From Euzebya rosea (GTDB taxonomy: Bacteria > Actinomycetota > Nitriliruptoria > Euzebyales > Euzebyaceae): a DNA stretch of 64,000 nucleotides. Position numbers and translations under genes: made by a program. Positions 63,529 to 64,000 of the stretch are shown piece by piece. Each line of letters starts with the position of its first letter. Within the stretch, counting starts at the first letter, position 1. The stretch spans positions 154,088 to 218,087 of the forward strand of contig NZ_PGDQ01000010.1 of NCBI RefSeq assembly GCF_003073135.1. The letters run 5' to 3'. The notes under the pieces are model-generated. The model was given only the letters and a program-made list of their open reading frames with translations. It was not told the DNA's origin and ran no database searches.

Positions 63529-64000
63529 CAGGATGCTCCTGCCGTCACTGCGGACTCGGCCGGGACCGTCGGTCGTGGTCGGCCGGTCATTCGGTGGTGC
63601 CACTCGCGCCACCAGGAGCGCATCTGCAGCTCGCCGTCGCGCTCGGTGGTGCCGTACCCCTTGGAGATGTCGTTGTGGGTGACGCCGCCGGAGGCGAACC
63701 CGATCTGGCAGGACTCCAGGGCCTCGGCGTCATCGGGGGTGGCGAACCCGGCCGGTCCCAGGATCTCCAGGAAGCTCTGCAGGCGTCGGTGCAGCGCCGC
63801 GCCCTCCTCCTCCACCGGGGCCAGCGCCCAGGCGTCCACCGACATGGTGTCGGGCCCGGTCGGCTGGAAGGTCCGCACCGTCAACGCCGTGATGTCGTTG
63901 ACGACCAGGTTGGGGAAGATGACCATGTTGCGCATCGTGTCGGTGATGCGGGTGCCCCGCTCTGTGCCGTGCTGGTCGTGCAGCTGCGCCCGGACCGCGG
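63528..64000 (-). CDS. Rieske oxygenase alpha subunit 4, C-terminal part (cut by window edge)
   Basis: The frame is open to the right edge; about 157 C-terminal residues are visible. VIFPNLVVNDITALTVRTF, then ILGPAGFATPDDAEALESCQIGF match the C-terminal catalytic domain of the alpha subunits at 48.3 and 62.3 kb (VIFPNLFLAELNV, MGPAGFLIADDADMSERNQ). The Rieske domain and the two His ligands lie outside the window. No beta subunit of its own follows, so it may share beta 3 or have its partner upstream. Confidence 0.85.
   Translation of the reverse strand, partial: AVRAQLHDQHGTERGTRITDTMRNMVIFPNLVVNDITALTVRTFQPTGPDTMSVDAWALAPVEEEGAALHRRLQSFLEILGPAGFATPDDAEALESCQIGFASGGVTHNDISKGYGTTERDGELQMRSWWREWHHRMTGRPRPTVPAESAVTAGAS

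Overview
High-GC DNA (roughly two thirds G+C by eye) with many GTG and TTG starts, a gene about every kilobase, and long runs of genes overlapping by 4 nt (ATGA, GTGA or TTGA). The protein families (FadD-type ligases, SCPx/Ltp thiolases with DUF35 partners, MaoC hydratases, SDRs, Rieske oxygenases) point to an actinobacterium. The genus cannot be read from the sequence. Almost the whole window is a catabolic island for CoA-activated aromatic or related carboxylic acids. No tRNA, rRNA, CRISPR array or phage gene was seen.

Layout. (1) 0.3-3.0 kb: a glycosyltransferase with an N-terminal zinc-ribbon-like region, then a decayed IS256-type transposase gene. (2) 3.0-38.6 kb, 'left island': a minus-strand operon (two-part MaoC hydratase, two hotdog thioesterases, a BtrH-like protein, an acyl-CoA ligase); a plus-strand operon (thiolase, SDR, MaoC, thiolase plus DUF35); a 13.7-kb plus-strand operon holding two complete branched-chain-type (Liv) ABC transporters interleaved with two FadD ligases; a PaaABCD-like ring-epoxidase operon with a MaoC fusion and an SDR; a TetR regulator with an SDR; an enoyl-CoA hydratase; two acyl-CoA dehydrogenases with a MaoC and an amidohydrolase; and an aldehyde dehydrogenase with a thiolase. 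Five intergenic promoters (about 7.65, 11.93, 25.74, 31.36 and 35.93 kb) carry variants of one 18-bp element close to CGATTGATNGATCGAACG. These five cover essentially every transcription unit of the left island, and the TetR gene at 29.9-30.6 kb is the obvious candidate regulator.

(3) 38.6-64 kb, 'right island': an alpha-methylacyl-CoA racemase, an IclR regulator, a DoxX protein and a plus-strand mhpD-mhpF-mhpE-like meta-cleavage module. This converges, at a strong hairpin (44.13-44.16 kb), on a minus-strand array of about 20 kb that runs in from beyond the right edge. The array encodes three complete Rieske oxygenase alpha/beta pairs plus part of a fourth alpha subunit, an MhpB/LigB-type extradiol dioxygenase, an AMP-forming ligase, an NDP-forming acyl-CoA synthetase, an SsuABC/TauABC-type transporter with two binding proteins, an MFS transporter, a PrpD-family protein, and an Ltp2-type thiolase with its DUF35 partner.

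How it may work together. Acids are imported, activated to CoA thioesters and attacked on the ring, by the PaaABC-like epoxidase (left) or by Rieske oxygenases (right). Left products would pass through MaoC/ECH/SDR/thiolase beta-oxidation. Right products would reach a catechol, ring-opened by the LigB enzyme and processed by MhpD/E/F to pyruvate and acetyl-CoA or propionyl-CoA. The distal right genes (Rieske alpha and beta, CoA ligase, SCPx/Ltp thiolase, DUF35) match the gene inventory of the ibuprofen ipfABDEF system, in which an aryl-acyl-CoA is dioxygenated and its side chain removed to give a catechol. Together with the nearby alpha-methylacyl-CoA racemase this suggests an arylacetate or 2-arylpropionate pathway, as an inference. 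No ferredoxin, ferredoxin reductase, PaaE or MhpC hydrolase gene is visible in the window.
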